Source: Ifrita kowaldi
Lineage: Eukaryota > Chordata > Aves > Passeriformes > Cinclosomatidae
Direction of reading: 5' to 3'
Assembly: GCA_013398055.1 (NCBI GenBank)
Contig: VZRS01007507.1
Coordinates: 186,001 to 250,000, forward strand
Length of the DNA stretch: 64,000 nucleotides
A program made the translations under genes and the position numbers. Below are positions 36,322-50,100 of this stretch, piece after piece (positions within the stretch are counted from its first letter, which is position 1; each line of letters starts with the position of its first letter). Below the pieces are notes generated by a model. It was not told the DNA's origin and did no database searches. It saw only the letters and a program-made list of their open reading frames with translations.

Positions 36322-37931
36322 GCTTCTTAGGCATTCCACATACCATGATGACTTAATAAAAAGCCTTTTACAGCTGCGCTGTGTAATGCACATTTCCTAT
36401 CAAATCTAGAGCATTGAGTCATAATGGTTATTTTTACTGTATTGGGATAACAGGCTTTTGCTGAAGAAAAACAGCAGTAGAGCTGACCATGTTTCTTCTA
36501 CTACAGATCTTGAGAAACAGCCTATACTGCTGTTTTCCCTTAATTTTGGTACAGACTCTACCAAAAAAAAAGGAACTTTTGACATGTCCACTCTCCCTTG
36601 TCCCATTCAAGTTACATGAATAAAAAGGCAACTGGCTTGCCCAGATGCTTCACACTCTTATTTTGTATGTTAAATTAATAAAATGTCTTTTTATAATGTA
36701 TATTTAAGATTTGTAATAAAAATGAAAACATGATTTCACACAAAGAATAGGTAAGTTTGTAATTACAATGGAACTTTAACGTGCATCCACAATACTATGT
36801 TCTTCTACATCTTTTCCCCTCCCAAGCCATACACAAACAGTTCTACTCTTCACTCTGTTTCACATGGAGCTTCAACAGCCAGTTGTGGTATCTAATATGC
36901 TACTGTTTCACTTGTGATGCTCTGTGTTTTAAAAAGTATCAAACTGCAAACCATACATAAACAAAAAGCTCTTTGTAACTAATAAAAAGGGAAAATGTGA
37001 ATGTAATACAAGAGAAAATTTAGACATTTTACTCCTTCAGCTGTATCCAACAAATGACATAGTGGACTACATGTACTGTGAATAGGCTTTCTGCCTCTTA
37101 AGTATGATCAAAAGATGTCATTTCTCATTAGAACATCCCGAACTGTATATTTTTTACACTATCCTCAACACCCACCACTAAAACTGCCTGTGTTTTTCCA
37201 TAATGTCTATCTAGTTTGTGTTTCAGTGCACATCCTTACCAAGATGCTAAAGCCACAGTGGAAATGCAGTTAAATCCTGCTGACAGCAATAAGAAAACAT
37301 TGAGCATGCCTTGTTGCAGAGAACTTCATTATCACTTACAAAAAACAGTAAAGGAAACGTAAGGAAAAATGCAACCTGACAGTTTCTTTCTCCATACAAG
37401 TCATTACATTACCACTTGATGTCAGTGCTGACTGTCATTCTTGCTTGAGCCCAAACTAAAGATTACTTACAGCTTTCAGCTAAACAAGAGATCACTCTAG
37501 TTATGGCTGGGGTGTTCTGGTTTGCAAAATGACAGAGAATTCAAAAACTTAATAAATTAAGTATCTGTTCAGACAACAGAACACATGATTTATCTAAGGT
37601 CCGAGCCCTGAAAATCCAGTGACAAAATCTATCAGTATCCAATAAACTGCAAGAACATATCTAACATTGGATTTTTTTTTTAACATTGAAAATGGTGTCA
37701 AAGCTCTACAGCAATGCTGATATGCACCTGGGGTTATGCCCATGAATGTTCTGCAGCAAGATTTGTTTTCATTTTTTTCTTTTTTTTTGCAAAGCAGTAT
37801 CAGCAAACAGAAGCAATTGCACCATAAACATGAGTAACCTCTAAATTATCCATAATTATATTTAATGAAAAGTTCCTTGAAGTCCCTTAGTTACCTTCCA
37901 ATGACATAGTTTTAATAATTAGCTTATCATA
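36316..37931 (-). other. NSG1: NSG1 3' UTR (inferred)
   Basis: Follows the stop at 37932-37934 with no splice boundary seen. The far end depends on which poly(A) signal is used. Confidence 0.5.
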
Positions 37932-38132
37932 CTAAGCTGACTTCTCAGCAGCTTCAGTCTCCTGTTCAGACAATTTCTCTTCTGACAGTACTGTCATCCA
38001 CGGGGACACGGAGCGCGTGATGGTTTGTTTGGCCAGGTTGTAGTGGTTTATGACTGTGTAAAATTTCCCTCGAGCGCTGGAGTCTTGTTCAGAGTAGTAG
38101 TTTTCCAACCCAGCTGGAATGCACTGATTATT
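37932..38132 (-). CDS. NSG1: NSG1 last coding exon
   Basis: Encodes residues 120-185: NNQCIPAGLENYYSEQDSSA onward, then KFYTVINHYNLAKQTITRSV, SPWMTVLSEEKLSEQETEAA, EKSA and TAG (37932-37934). The minus-strand acceptor is cttttcag. Confidence 0.97.
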   Translation of the reverse strand, partial: NNQCIPAGLENYYSEQDSSARGKFYTVINHYNLAKQTITRSVSPWMTVLSEEKLSEQETEAAEKSA

Positions 38133-41100
38133 CTGAAAAGAAAATCCATTGCTTAGATTTCAGATACAGCCCCCCCCATACCACATGAAGCAGGTTAGGG
38201 GTTTTTTTCTCCTTTTCCTTTTAGTCTAAGCCAACGGTCACTTTGTGTGCGTCAAGATGCAACAAACAGCAATTAACTACAGTGTTATCCTGCTGTGTTC
38301 AAAATGTTCTTCCCTGCAATCCTTAAACTACTCATGCATTTGCCAGGAAGACCAATCTGGGTTTATATGCCATAATTATTAACACACAAGATATGTACTT
38401 GCCTAAAATTATTTTTAAAAGTATTCAGTCTCCAGTTCCAGCCACATTTTGCTGTTTATCCCTGCCCGCCAAATTCCAGCTGTTTGGTTTACAACTACAG
38501 CTGTCCATATCCTACTGTTAGATTAACTTCAGGCAATTTACCCTGGTGTTTGCAGTCTGAGGGACAGAAATTAATACAGATATATTTGTGCCAAGGTATG
38601 AACAGTTTTACAGCCCAGCACCTAACACATAGAGGGAAAACACTGTGGGTGGCCAAGTGTATGTGCAAGTGTGTACACACATACAAAATACTTCACTCCT
38701 GATTGTCAGGAAGATGTAGCCAACAGCAGGCTTTTAAAAAGCTCTCTGGAACTGTGAGACTACATTATTTCATTTCCCAGGAGTGTAAAAACACTAAATA
38801 GAACCTGCTAGATGCTCAGAGCTTTGGAAAGTGAAATAGATAATTTAGAGAGTAAAATACAAAGTAGGATCCAAATTTTGCTGTCATCTTAAAAGCCAAA
38901 GTAAATGTGCCTGTGCAGTGTGTTTGTTGCAGGTATCATCCAGCAACTGTTCAAGTGATGGTGCAGGAAGAGCCTGTGGAGCAGCTCGTTGCACTGAAGG
39001 AAAAAATGATTTGGACATGAACTGTGGCCCCCCCAGGTTTTGCCCCAGAAGGTTTTGGGGTCTCTCTGCAGGTCCTCTTGCCACACTGGCCAGTCCAGGC
39101 AGTCTTGCCTTACACTTCAAAGTGTTAGGGCAGTCACCTGAGCAACTGAATTGACTCTTTGTAAGCTAAAAGTAGCTGGAGCTTGAGGAAAAATACATTT
39201 AGTCATTTCTACTCTGGCTGTTTTAAAAAGAAATAGGATATTCAGTCTTCCTGCTTCCAGCACCAGAGGACTAAAATTTATAATACTAGAGCACAGCAGC
39301 TTTGAACTGCTTCTGTTCTCCTACTCAGCAAACAAAATTTTATATTGGGAATTTCTCAGCAGAAAAACACATGCAGAAATTCCATGGGTTTTAGGACCAG
39401 ATGCTACCTTAAAAGTGCCCACATTTACTTCTGAGTTGACTTTTGTCTATGTCAGAAAAAAAAAAAAAAAGGCATAAATAAGTGCCAGTAACAACAGTTT
39501 CAAATGGGTTTAAGTCATAAAGCAAAAGATGGGTGAAGACCCAGCAGACAGTTTTGGCTTAATACAAATTCTGCTTCCTAAAAAGGCTAACATGAAAAAA
39601 AACATCAAAAGATATGAAAGAAGAAAGGAATACTTGCCAAAACAAGAGGCCCACAGCTAGTCTTAGAACCTGCCTGCCCTGATGAAGTCAATTGCGTGAC
39701 ACATGTGATGGCTCAAAGAAGCCTCACTGTCACAAAACCAACAGCCCTCCCACAGAGTCAGCACCTCACTGGCTCGAACCCACGGGTGTGACAGAAGCTT
39801 CAAAGTGTGTCAGACTTACACGAGTGCCCAGAGTTACCACAGACACCCTGGTCCCCTTTCTCTGTGATCTTTTGTCAAGGCAGCAGCTGGGGCAAGTCTC
39901 CCTCACAGTTTTGTAGAAGTAGCAGCATAAAGCAGACAGGATTTAACCCTGGCTGAACAGCACCGGTGTCCGTTCAGCACTGCAAGTCAACAGAGGCTTT
40001 CCCATGCTCATAATCAATGTATGTGCCAGCTGCAAGACTGGGACCTAGATTTATAAAAACATAATCCAAGAATATGGAATAGTGCTATTTCATATGCATA
40101 TTCGTATACATTTTCTGGAAGTATTATCCATGTTTTTTCTGGGATAACTGACACTACTTCTGATGTGATAAAATGACTAAGAAATACATAGACACAGACA
40201 TATTTGTAGTGATTATTTCACCCAGTCATAGGATGTAACCACAATTCTAAATATTTAAGATGGGGAAAGGAACACAATCCATTGAACTAATGAAATCTGC
40301 CGAGGAAATTCAAGCAAATGTAATTATTAGAGCTGAAGACAGACCAAGATTACTGACAGTCTGAAAAAAAGCTGCAGAATCTTGTGTTGCCTTCAGAAGC
40401 AATTTGCTTTGTAGCAGGCAAAAATGACTCAGTAATGTTTGGCGGGGGGGGTGGGTTTGGAGGGGCTTGTAGTCACAGTCATGCAAAACATCTGACAGAA
40501 GAGCCTAAAGAAACACACATCAGTTTCCCTCTTGACTGTATTTTTGCTCCCAGGATTTCATGGGTCGAGAAGAGATGGGAAAACCTCTCCTTTTACTCCT
40601 TGCCCCTTGTGTATTGCCCAAGGACAGCCCCTTGGCTTAGTTCCCAGTCAAGGCAAGCCATGCAGCACTCAGTGACTGAGTGATGGGAACTGCTGCTGAT
40701 TCTTACCCTGCCACTTGCCTGAGACTTTCAGCTATGTAGAACATTTATTTCCATCCTTTTTATTTGTTTCCGTGGTTCCCAGGTGAGAGAAGTAAGGAAG
40801 GCCATGAGGAGAAACTGGGATGCTCTGGAGTGACTGGCCAGTCTTTTCTTTTTTTCACAACCCTTCTATTTTGGAAATTAGTTACAGGTTATGGCCTTGG
40901 ATACCAGAGAAAACCCTGGTTGCCAGCCTGTATCTGACTGCATTAAGATGATTCCTTTTGTTCCTTTGACATGAAGACTCCAGTGGTATTCACTTATAAG
41001 TAGTATCTTGTGTCACGTTAACTTTGCTGGGTCAGTAATTTCCAATTTAACAGATGATGGTGTGGTCTTCCATGCACTGAAATGACTGCTGTACTGTCCA

Positions 41101-44100
41101 CGAGTCTGACAGAACACAGGTGCTTTGGCAACAAAAGCTAAAGGGTAACAGACAGGGTACAGAACATACTGAAACCCTGGGGAAATTGCTTAGGATGTCA
41201 GTGCACTCAGGTTTTTGCACTGAGTCTCACCAATAGGTTCTGATGAGTGCTCCAGAGAACCAATCTGCACAGCAGCAGTGCTAAGGCTGCCTCAGAAAGC
41301 TTAAGCAAGCACAGAAATAAGATTGCTGTACAAAGGAAAATGAGCACCTTTTTAAGTACACCTTCATGCCCTGGAGGCGTAGTACAGCAGAAACCTTTGG
41401 AACTGCTCCATGTATGAGAGCATCAAAGCAGAGAAGAGTGAGTCTGACTCAGAGCTGTGGTTAGCTCAGCCTTTATGCAGAGATTCCTGCAGTACCAGGC
41501 TTCTTGAGGTAGGCACACCTTTGGCCTTAACCAGGAAATCACCTCAGCATCTGAAACCTGGGAACATCCAGGCCAGAGAATGTTGTTGAGTCCACCTGAA
41601 GCATGAAGCCAGTCCACAGAGATACTGGTCACAAGGTGACAGACTTCATGTTTCCTAGGACATCTGTGCCAGGCTATGCCATCACATGTGGACTCTCCCC
41701 AAAAGAGATGCGAAGTCATCTTAACAGTGGTAGTTTCAGGCTTTGTGTCATTTGCCAACATCCTTATTCTGTGGAACTCTTTTTTAAAAAAAGAGTTACA
41801 TGACCAAAGATGCTGCGTGTCCTGGCATTATGCCATGAAGCAGCTGGAAACAAAACATCAGCTCCAAGAAAACCACCAGGAGAGTAACCATGATGCAGCC
41901 CTGTGTCTGTGCTGCACCCTAAAAACAGAGCATGAGCTATGGGGTGTTCTGCCTAATTTCTGTCCCAAACACAGGGCCTGAAAGAGAGAAACACAACCAG
42001 ACTCTGGTCACAGGGCAACGGAAATATAGCTAAGAAAGTGTTCTTTTCTTAAATATTTGTGACACTGGCAAGAAAAGCTAAAAGAAGCCAGAAAGCCACA
42101 ACTCAAAGGAGAGAACTTGGTGTGAAAGGAGGCAGAAGCAGGAGACTTGCTAGACTTACACAGGAACACGTAACTGGCCGTTCCTGTCAAGTCAGGATCA
42201 CATCAAGACAGGCTTGAAAGGAACATACAGTCCATATTCCAGACTGCTCAATGCCAAGAGAAAACATAGAGGAAAAAAAAGGCCTATTGTCCCCTGAGAC
42301 ATGAACACAGAGGGGTTTCAGTGCCTGAGACAACACAAAAAGCCAACAGCAGAACCAAAACTGGATCTTCTGAGTTACAGCCAAGTATTCTAACTACAGT
42401 ATCTTTTGCCCTTGAACAAACAGAAAGCTTGAACCTAAATTAATCCAGAAGGGCTTCACTGATTATAATTTTGGATTAGATTCTTGTAAGATATTTATGT
42501 GCCTGAAGTGACAGATAAAATCCTGAACAGGATTGTTGAGGAGTGCTGAGGCAGCCATCCCTTCTTAAGTCCTTTTCAAGTTCATGCTGGGTACCCATTT
42601 GATTTATTACGTGACTAAATATTATTAAAAAAGTAAAGGGAAGAATGCCATTATCACTGCTACTTTTCTTACCTAATTACAGCCAAGTTCAACTCTGCTA
42701 AATTTACAACTGGGAAATCAACGTTACTGACTTTCAGCCCAGGTCATAGCAAAGGAGCCAGCACTACCATCTCACACAAATAAAGTGAGCCCAGCCTCCC
42801 TTTTGGTTAAAACCAGTGTTTTTTCCAATAAATGTGTTTTCCCTTTTTTGGCATCCCTATTGGCAGTAGGGCTCAGAGGTCACTGTTCTAGAACAAGAAG
42901 TTCTTCCTACAAAAATAACCCCGAAGGAACTCTACTGCTCTTAATGAGAACATCACTCTACTGTTTCTTTGACACATATTCCAGATTTTTTTTCTCCACA
43001 TTTTATCATTTCTTTATTTCCTAAGACACAGTAATTTGGAGGAACGTGCAACATTAAACCATATGACCCATAAATGAGGGCTTTTTCCACACAACTGCAG
43101 GTGAAGTAAGTCTAAAAGAAACCAGTGTTTGGACTTTTGCTGTATTTTCAATGTTTAAAGCATTAGCAAGTAGCACTATTAATATTGTGCAATAGTACAA
43201 CCTCAATTATAAATTACCAAGAAAAAGCATAGCAGGAAGCACTCTAACCTATGAAAGGAAACACCAAATCTGTGCAACACAGCATGATGTAATCAAGGTT
43301 ATGGCTAAAACAACACAGAATATTACATACTCTACTGTTTTTCTAGAATGGGTATGCAATTTACCTTGAAAACAAATCCTTCTGGACAGGTATGATCATA
43401 CTTGTAAACCTTGTAGACTACCAGAAATACAACACATGTTAAGAATGCAAGGGCAAAAAGGACCAGCACAGTTACCTGTAAAGAAAAATAAAACATGCTT
43501 ATGTTAGTAATGCACTGCTTATTCTATTGCTGCTTGTTACTGCAGGCAGCAGAAGTCAGCTGGGAATGCACTTTACAGTAAAATCAAGCAAAGGATAGAA
43601 CCAGCTGCTTAATTATTGAGGGAGAACAGGGAAGCAGCACATAAGCACTTCTACCCTGCCCTTCTCAGAGAAGAGGATCATCTGGTCAGTGGCCTGCTGC
43701 CTCTGTACTGCAAAGCTTTTTTTGATTGCATTTCTGTTCAAGGCACATGAGGCCAGGACACACCAAGGTAGCTTGTGTCTGCTGTTTTTTCAGCATGTGG
43801 ATGATGTAAGTCTAAGTCTAGTTAATGTCAGCTGATAAGCATGTTTGTTTTCCCCGTGCCTGTCAGGGAATGCAGTCAGGTGATACTAAGTTAGCACAGG
43901 TGTCATCCAGAGGTGACCCTTGCACAGCATGGAGAAAGTAATGTCTGCCCTCTCTTGTTAGGATCAGAGTTTGTTGCACCTGCTCTGAACTTAGGGATAG
44001 TTACACCAGTGTTCTGCATTCTTGGTTGCTCAATGCTCCTTAATTTATAGCTTGAAACAGTACTGCTTCATCACACAGAGACTGCACAGGAGTAGTTCAC

Positions 44101-47100
44101 TGCCAGATCCATAAGGGATACACCATGTTCAACACCGGGCTGGCCCCCAGGAGCACCTCTTTCCACAGTGCTCACAGAGAAGCCATTGCAGACAGCCTTG
44201 CCTGGCTTTTCACCATGTCCTTCAGTACCTCTCTGCCCCTGAACTTGGGCTGTAGAGAAGTCCAAGACACACCTTAAGACAAATCTGAAATCAGTGTCAG
44301 TATCGAGCTAACCTTTCCCAGGTACAAACTCTGAACAGCTGGAGACCAGCAGCCTTCTGGTGTGACACAAGACAGAATTACCTTTAGAATTATGTCACCC
44401 ATTGATGAGAGAAAGCACAAAATTTTGTCCAACAGTTACAGCGCAAAGTTCTGTAATTCAGACCCATTTTTGTGGAAGGTGTGAGCTGAGCAAATAGCAT
44501 TCATTACCTGGGAGAGTATCCCAGATGTGTTTTTATTATTCTAAAACTTCTACTGATAGACAAATAAGTAGATCATGGAGATAACACAGTAAGAGTGATT
44601 GAGATTAATTTTCTTTTTGGCAAGTTAGAAAAAAGCAGGCATGTGCTACAGCATAAGAAACAGTAATAAACAGAAACAAGATCATATGATTCATTTTTTA
44701 AAACAAAGCATAATATGATCTAAATTTTAAAGTAAGATGAGTAAACCAGCTATATACACCTCCTGAAAAGAGAACTAAGGCATAACAGGGTCAATTAATT
44801 GAAACAAGAATAATCTGATATTTGAAAAAGCAAAAACAACAAAAAACTGTAGCTTTGCCTCTTGGTAAAAACAACCACCACATACCCCCTTTATGATAAA
44901 CCTCTGAACTAACAGAGTTTGTAACACTGCAAACTGTGTGTGGCAGTGGTATTAGGACATTTCAGGACTGCAATAAACTTAAGGGACTTCTCATCCTGTG
45001 AAAGCAAATTTCATCAGGTGCAGACAACAGCAAGTGCTATATTTCCTGCCTGAAACAAGGTTGAGGAGTATTGTGTGTTGCTGAAGCCAAGGATTTAGTA
45101 AGGAGTTTTGACAGAAAGAAAATAAGCAAAAAAAGGAAGGCTGGAGTAGAGGCAAAGAGAACTGCAGATCAAAAAGTAATTTAGCAGGAGAAATGGAGAT
45201 ATTTATGTAACAATGCCAAGTGAAATGAGACTTGGAGCAAAGGGCCTTTCTGGTTAATAGCAACATGTTCAGTTTCTCAACAGTCTCTGGATTACAAAAG
45301 AAAAAGGAATCATATTCTTAATTACCCTCTGAAAACTTAAAAGTGACAAGAATTTTCATATCTAATTGGTCTTTCTCCAAGTTTATTACTTGCCTGCATA
45401 CACAAAAGTTAACATGGATAGCTCACTCTGTCTTGCCAACCTCATATGCTTACATCTCCCATGTCCTGCATGAATCCAAGAGACAAAGTACATTTTCACC
45501 TTCCTTTCTGGTCATTCCCTGTGGCCCAGTTTAATACCAACCAACATAACACACACACGTCCCCATTCCTGGCCCAGCTATGCCCTAGCTCAGCCCTTCT
45601 GACTGGTTTTTAATCAGGCTTCTGGCTCCACACAGCCTTCAGCAAAGGCTGCTCTCTTTAGGAGCACAGGCCTGTGACATGGAGCACGGACATCAGGCAG
45701 AACAATTGCTATGGCACAGATTAGCTCAGCTCATATTTGTCTCCACCACAGATAGGAGCTAAGAGTTTAAAATGTTTTGAAAAATATTCTCAAGTCTCAA
45801 AGTATTTTAACCGTATTTCCTGGCCCTTCTACTAGCAGCCAGTAGTAGAATTGTAACATTATTTTTCCCAGCTGTAACCATTCTGACACATAGATGAGGT
45901 CTCAGGAACATACTGAAACAACATATTAAGAAGCTATTTTGTGATTGAGACTAATTAGGACAGTAAGAAAAAACTGCATTACCACAATCACTGCAGGATC
46001 ACTTTTCAAAGTTTCAAAACTGCTCTGAGAAGTTAACTGTTTTTTAAAAGAAGATAAAAGCCCAGTGTTGTGTTGATTGCTGGAGCCTGGCAGGTTGCAG
46101 AGCCACAGCCTCAGGGGTGATTTGCTGAGACCTGTTTTCAGTGACAGTGTGGAGCTGTGAGTTCTCACTGCTTGTACAAGTTCCTCCACACAGTAAGGCA
46201 TGGGAAGCGTTCTCAGGGGTCCTGCTTCAAAATCTCACAGAATTTTTCTCTCTCACTTACTGTATTTTCTAATGTTACTAATTTTGGTATTAACATGTAA
46301 ATTTTTACTCGCATTATCTCCAATGATTTGCAATCACGCTCCATTTGCAAATCCCTAATCAAGTAAGATCTTGTCTCCTTCCTATTAGGAGAGAAGCTCC
46401 CTTCTTTACCATCCTTCAGGATACAAGTAACTTCTATTTAAGGACAGTTGCAGGTGCAAACGGCACAGTGGAATCTAGTGATGGATTTCTTTCCAAGGTG
46501 ACTGCCATCACCTGTTAATCCAGCCCACATCTCCCTTTTAAGTTGAAAATCCTTCCCTTTTTACTAAGAGCCATTTTTCTTCACTCTCATAATAACCCAC
46601 CACTGATGGTCCACAATGGTCATATCCCCATGTTCACTTCTGAACCTGAGGCAGTCAGTTTCTCTCCCCGGCCACTAACACAGTGCAACCTCTGTGCTTC
46701 ACCTTCTGAGCCCTGTCCTCCCAGTTGCTTTTCAGAAATAAAAGGATAGGAGGCAACAAGCTGCTCTTCAGACCACAAGCAACTCCAACGTTGCCAGTTT
46801 ATTGCTTTCTTCCACAGCAACTTTGCACACTTGCTATGAACTAAAGTTATTCTCTTCCTCCTACCAACACACTACTCAGAATTTGCCCCATTCCCCAGGC
46901 AGGAGTGGATGCAGTGTGTGCATCAGCACCACTTCCCTTCTTCTGGAAGGAAATCTTGAATCTCCTTTTTGTGGTAGCCAGCTGGCAATGCAGGACCCCA
47001 CACAGTACAAGCAGAAGTCTTGTGAATTACTGTGATCATTCACTGCCATGTACATCCTGCAGAACTCCAAGGTGACTGTCACACCTCAAGAGTGATGGGC

Positions 47101-50100
47101 TTTTAAAATGCTTTTCTTGAAATAACTGTAAGATAAGACAAACAACCATTTCTTTTACCTAGGAATTCAAAGTGTGATTTTGCTTTCATTTTGAGTGTGA
47201 CATTTAAAGTTAGTTTTAAGGGGATCTGGCAGCAAAACAAAGTGAACAGAGAAGATGACAAGATATTATGTATGTGGCAGATTTTTGAATAGATTGTAAG
47301 TGAAGAGCAGAAGAAGGACAATGTCTAGCCAGAAGCCATTAGAGTAATCAAAATGAGAGATGACTAATGAATGAACTAAGCATACCCACAGCAAAAAACC
47401 TGTCTTCAGACTCTGTAAGCAGTTAGCTGAACAAATGAAACTCACCATATCTGACAACTACACTAGCATGTAAACAGCTTGTGATTAGGCCTTTACCATA
47501 AGTTCTAGCAGATCCTCCCGTCAGTCCATGCTACTCTGCCTCAGCTAAGAAACACTGCAAATTGTATTTTCTCTGCCTGGCTACTGCAATCTCCTCCTTC
47601 CTCACTCCACTAATGTTTATTTGGACTACCTTTTTCATCAAGCTGGATAATACTACAGTAAAATGCATCAACTGCACCAACAGTGCCTGCTTCCTTCACA
47701 CCCTCTCCTGGTCATGTTTCAAGGCATGCACAAGTCTACCCTTTTTGCTCCTCTCAGCTCCATCCACTTTGCTGTCTATTTTATCCTACTGTCCCACTAA
47801 AGCCTGGGTACCATCCATTTCTCCTCCTTCACCTCTACTTGTCTAATGCCTCCTCTTGCCTGACGTTCTTTCATTAAGCCACTCATACTGTGCTGCTCTG
47901 CACCATGCCTTCCTTCACGCTTTTCCTTCCATCAGCACACAAACCTCTACAGAAGCATTCCTCTTATTAGAAGTGGAACTAATGTGGAACTAACAAGATA
48001 TGTGATGATTTTCACTGCTCAATCGCTGGCACTTGGTCACATCTCATCTCTGCTCTACATCTATGCATTATCTATTTCAACTGCAGCCTCTTGGGAACAC
48101 GACCTTCATTTCTGATCTGTCTGTAAAGTGCGAGGCACAGATTTGCTGCCAGCACTGAACAAGAAGAGTGAAAACACACTTACAGAGCACCATTCATATG
48201 AAGTGATTTATAGCCAATTAATGCTTTGCTCACCAGTAAAATGCAGAGACCTCTGGGGTGAAATACAGCAACTCTGTGCAACCACTTAGGACAGGAAATT
48301 AAGATTATTGCTATCCAATTTAAACTACAAGAGAATTTTAGGCAGACGGCCTGTAATTACAAAAGATTGTGTCTGGCTACATCCCACAGACAAAAATTCG
48401 TAAAACATTGCATTGACTTTCCTGCTAATGGCCGTGACCTCCATTTCACCTCTCTCCACTAAAATCCTACATCTCCAGCTACACAATGCCCTCTACCAGC
48501 ACGTCAGAGAACACAAAAATCAACTCTGCACTTATCAATGCTTTTGCAAAATTATGTCCTTGTTTGCTATTACCTCAGCCTGTCCCTGGAAGTTTAAATG
48601 AAACACATGTCTAAAACAACACACTCAAGGATTAAGAAAAGTTCACCTTGTAGGAAATGGCAATGTGAAAGAAAAAAGGAACATTTACATCTATACATGC
48701 AATATTTGACTCGTATTCATTTACAGAGCAATGCAAATTACACAGAACACCCTGGTACAATGTCCTATACTTGCTATGGGGATATACAGGATGACCAGCG
48801 ACTCCAAAAGTCAAGTAGGTGCCTTGTTTCAGAAGAGTATTTCTAACATTACATGTCACGTTTAGCTGTATGACTGGTATCTATCTATTAAACTCAACTT
48901 CTTCACCACAACATTCCCATCAAAACTTTGTGCTCAAAGAGGATGATAGTTTTGGGGCAGGTTGTACAGAAAAGGCAGGAGAAATCAAAACACTGTCCTT
49001 CTCAAAAAGAAATGACAAAGAGGAGAACTGTCTTGGATGCTTACCTGGAGATGACTAGCAGTAAAAAAGGCAGGCAGATTCATGAGGACAGCAACAGAAA
49101 AGAAGCTACAGAACCAGAACTTATGAACAGTGACAGTGCAAGACAACAGGACCAGTCTGCAAGGGAATTGATTAATGAAACCTGAGGGACACAGTGTTAG
49201 ACAAAAACAGGTTAACAAGGCACTGGTCTTGAGATCCTAGAACTGCAGTTTAACTCAGTTGTTCCTGACAATGTTCCTGTCATCTTCCATCACAAGACAC
49301 CATATATTGTGTTTCTTAACAACAGGGATCTGAGGAAGCAGTTCAGGAAACCCTGTGGCACCAAGATAAGAACCTTACTACCTTCCCATACAAACCCAGA
49401 AGATATTACTGAGGCCAGGAAAAGGGCTGCATGATCTTATTACAGAAGAGGAAAGGTTATTTAAGTGATACATCTGGAGAGATGCAAAACATCTTCTGTG
49501 TCACCAGTGTGACTGGTTCTGTTCCAGTAAAAGGATTTCTAATGGAGACAGTGGCAGAGGACACCTGACTTATAGCAGGGGATCTGTGTTAAGCATCCAC
49601 TTTACTTAAATCTTCCAGCTCTGACTATAAAATTCCTTTCAACCAAAAATTTAGCAGGAGGATTGTCAATGTCATATCAGAGAATATCAAACATAAAAAA
49701 AAAGGAAAAGTGACAGTTGCCATGCAGTGCCTTTACTTACATCAATTATTTTAAAATAACAGTTACATTGAAATAACCACCTCCTTTTTCTTATTGAAGT
49801 AGTAATGAAAAAATTTGAAGCCTGCCAAAGACTTATACTTGTGAGCAACTTTAATCCTGTGAGTGGTTCCACTGGAGGAACAGAACTACTAATGACAGTA
49901 AGTACCTGTCACTCTTCCAGCACTAAGTGACAGACACAGAATATACTTAAGGAAGTGATACCTGTACAGGAATCAGTTGACATCTCAGGCTCTTAAGAGA
50001 CTTTTAATGTGGGAGCAAAGAGCTACTCAACACATAAAGTAATCACACAGCAACAAAAAGAGAACTGTCTTCCTTGTTTCTGATTATTTTTGCAGCAATA

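Noticed and set aside
41423..41981. Overlapping frames of 112 (minus) and 101 (plus) codons in an NSG1 intron
   Set aside because: They overlap on opposite strands, show no domain or transposon similarity I recognise, and sit in locally less AT-rich sequence.
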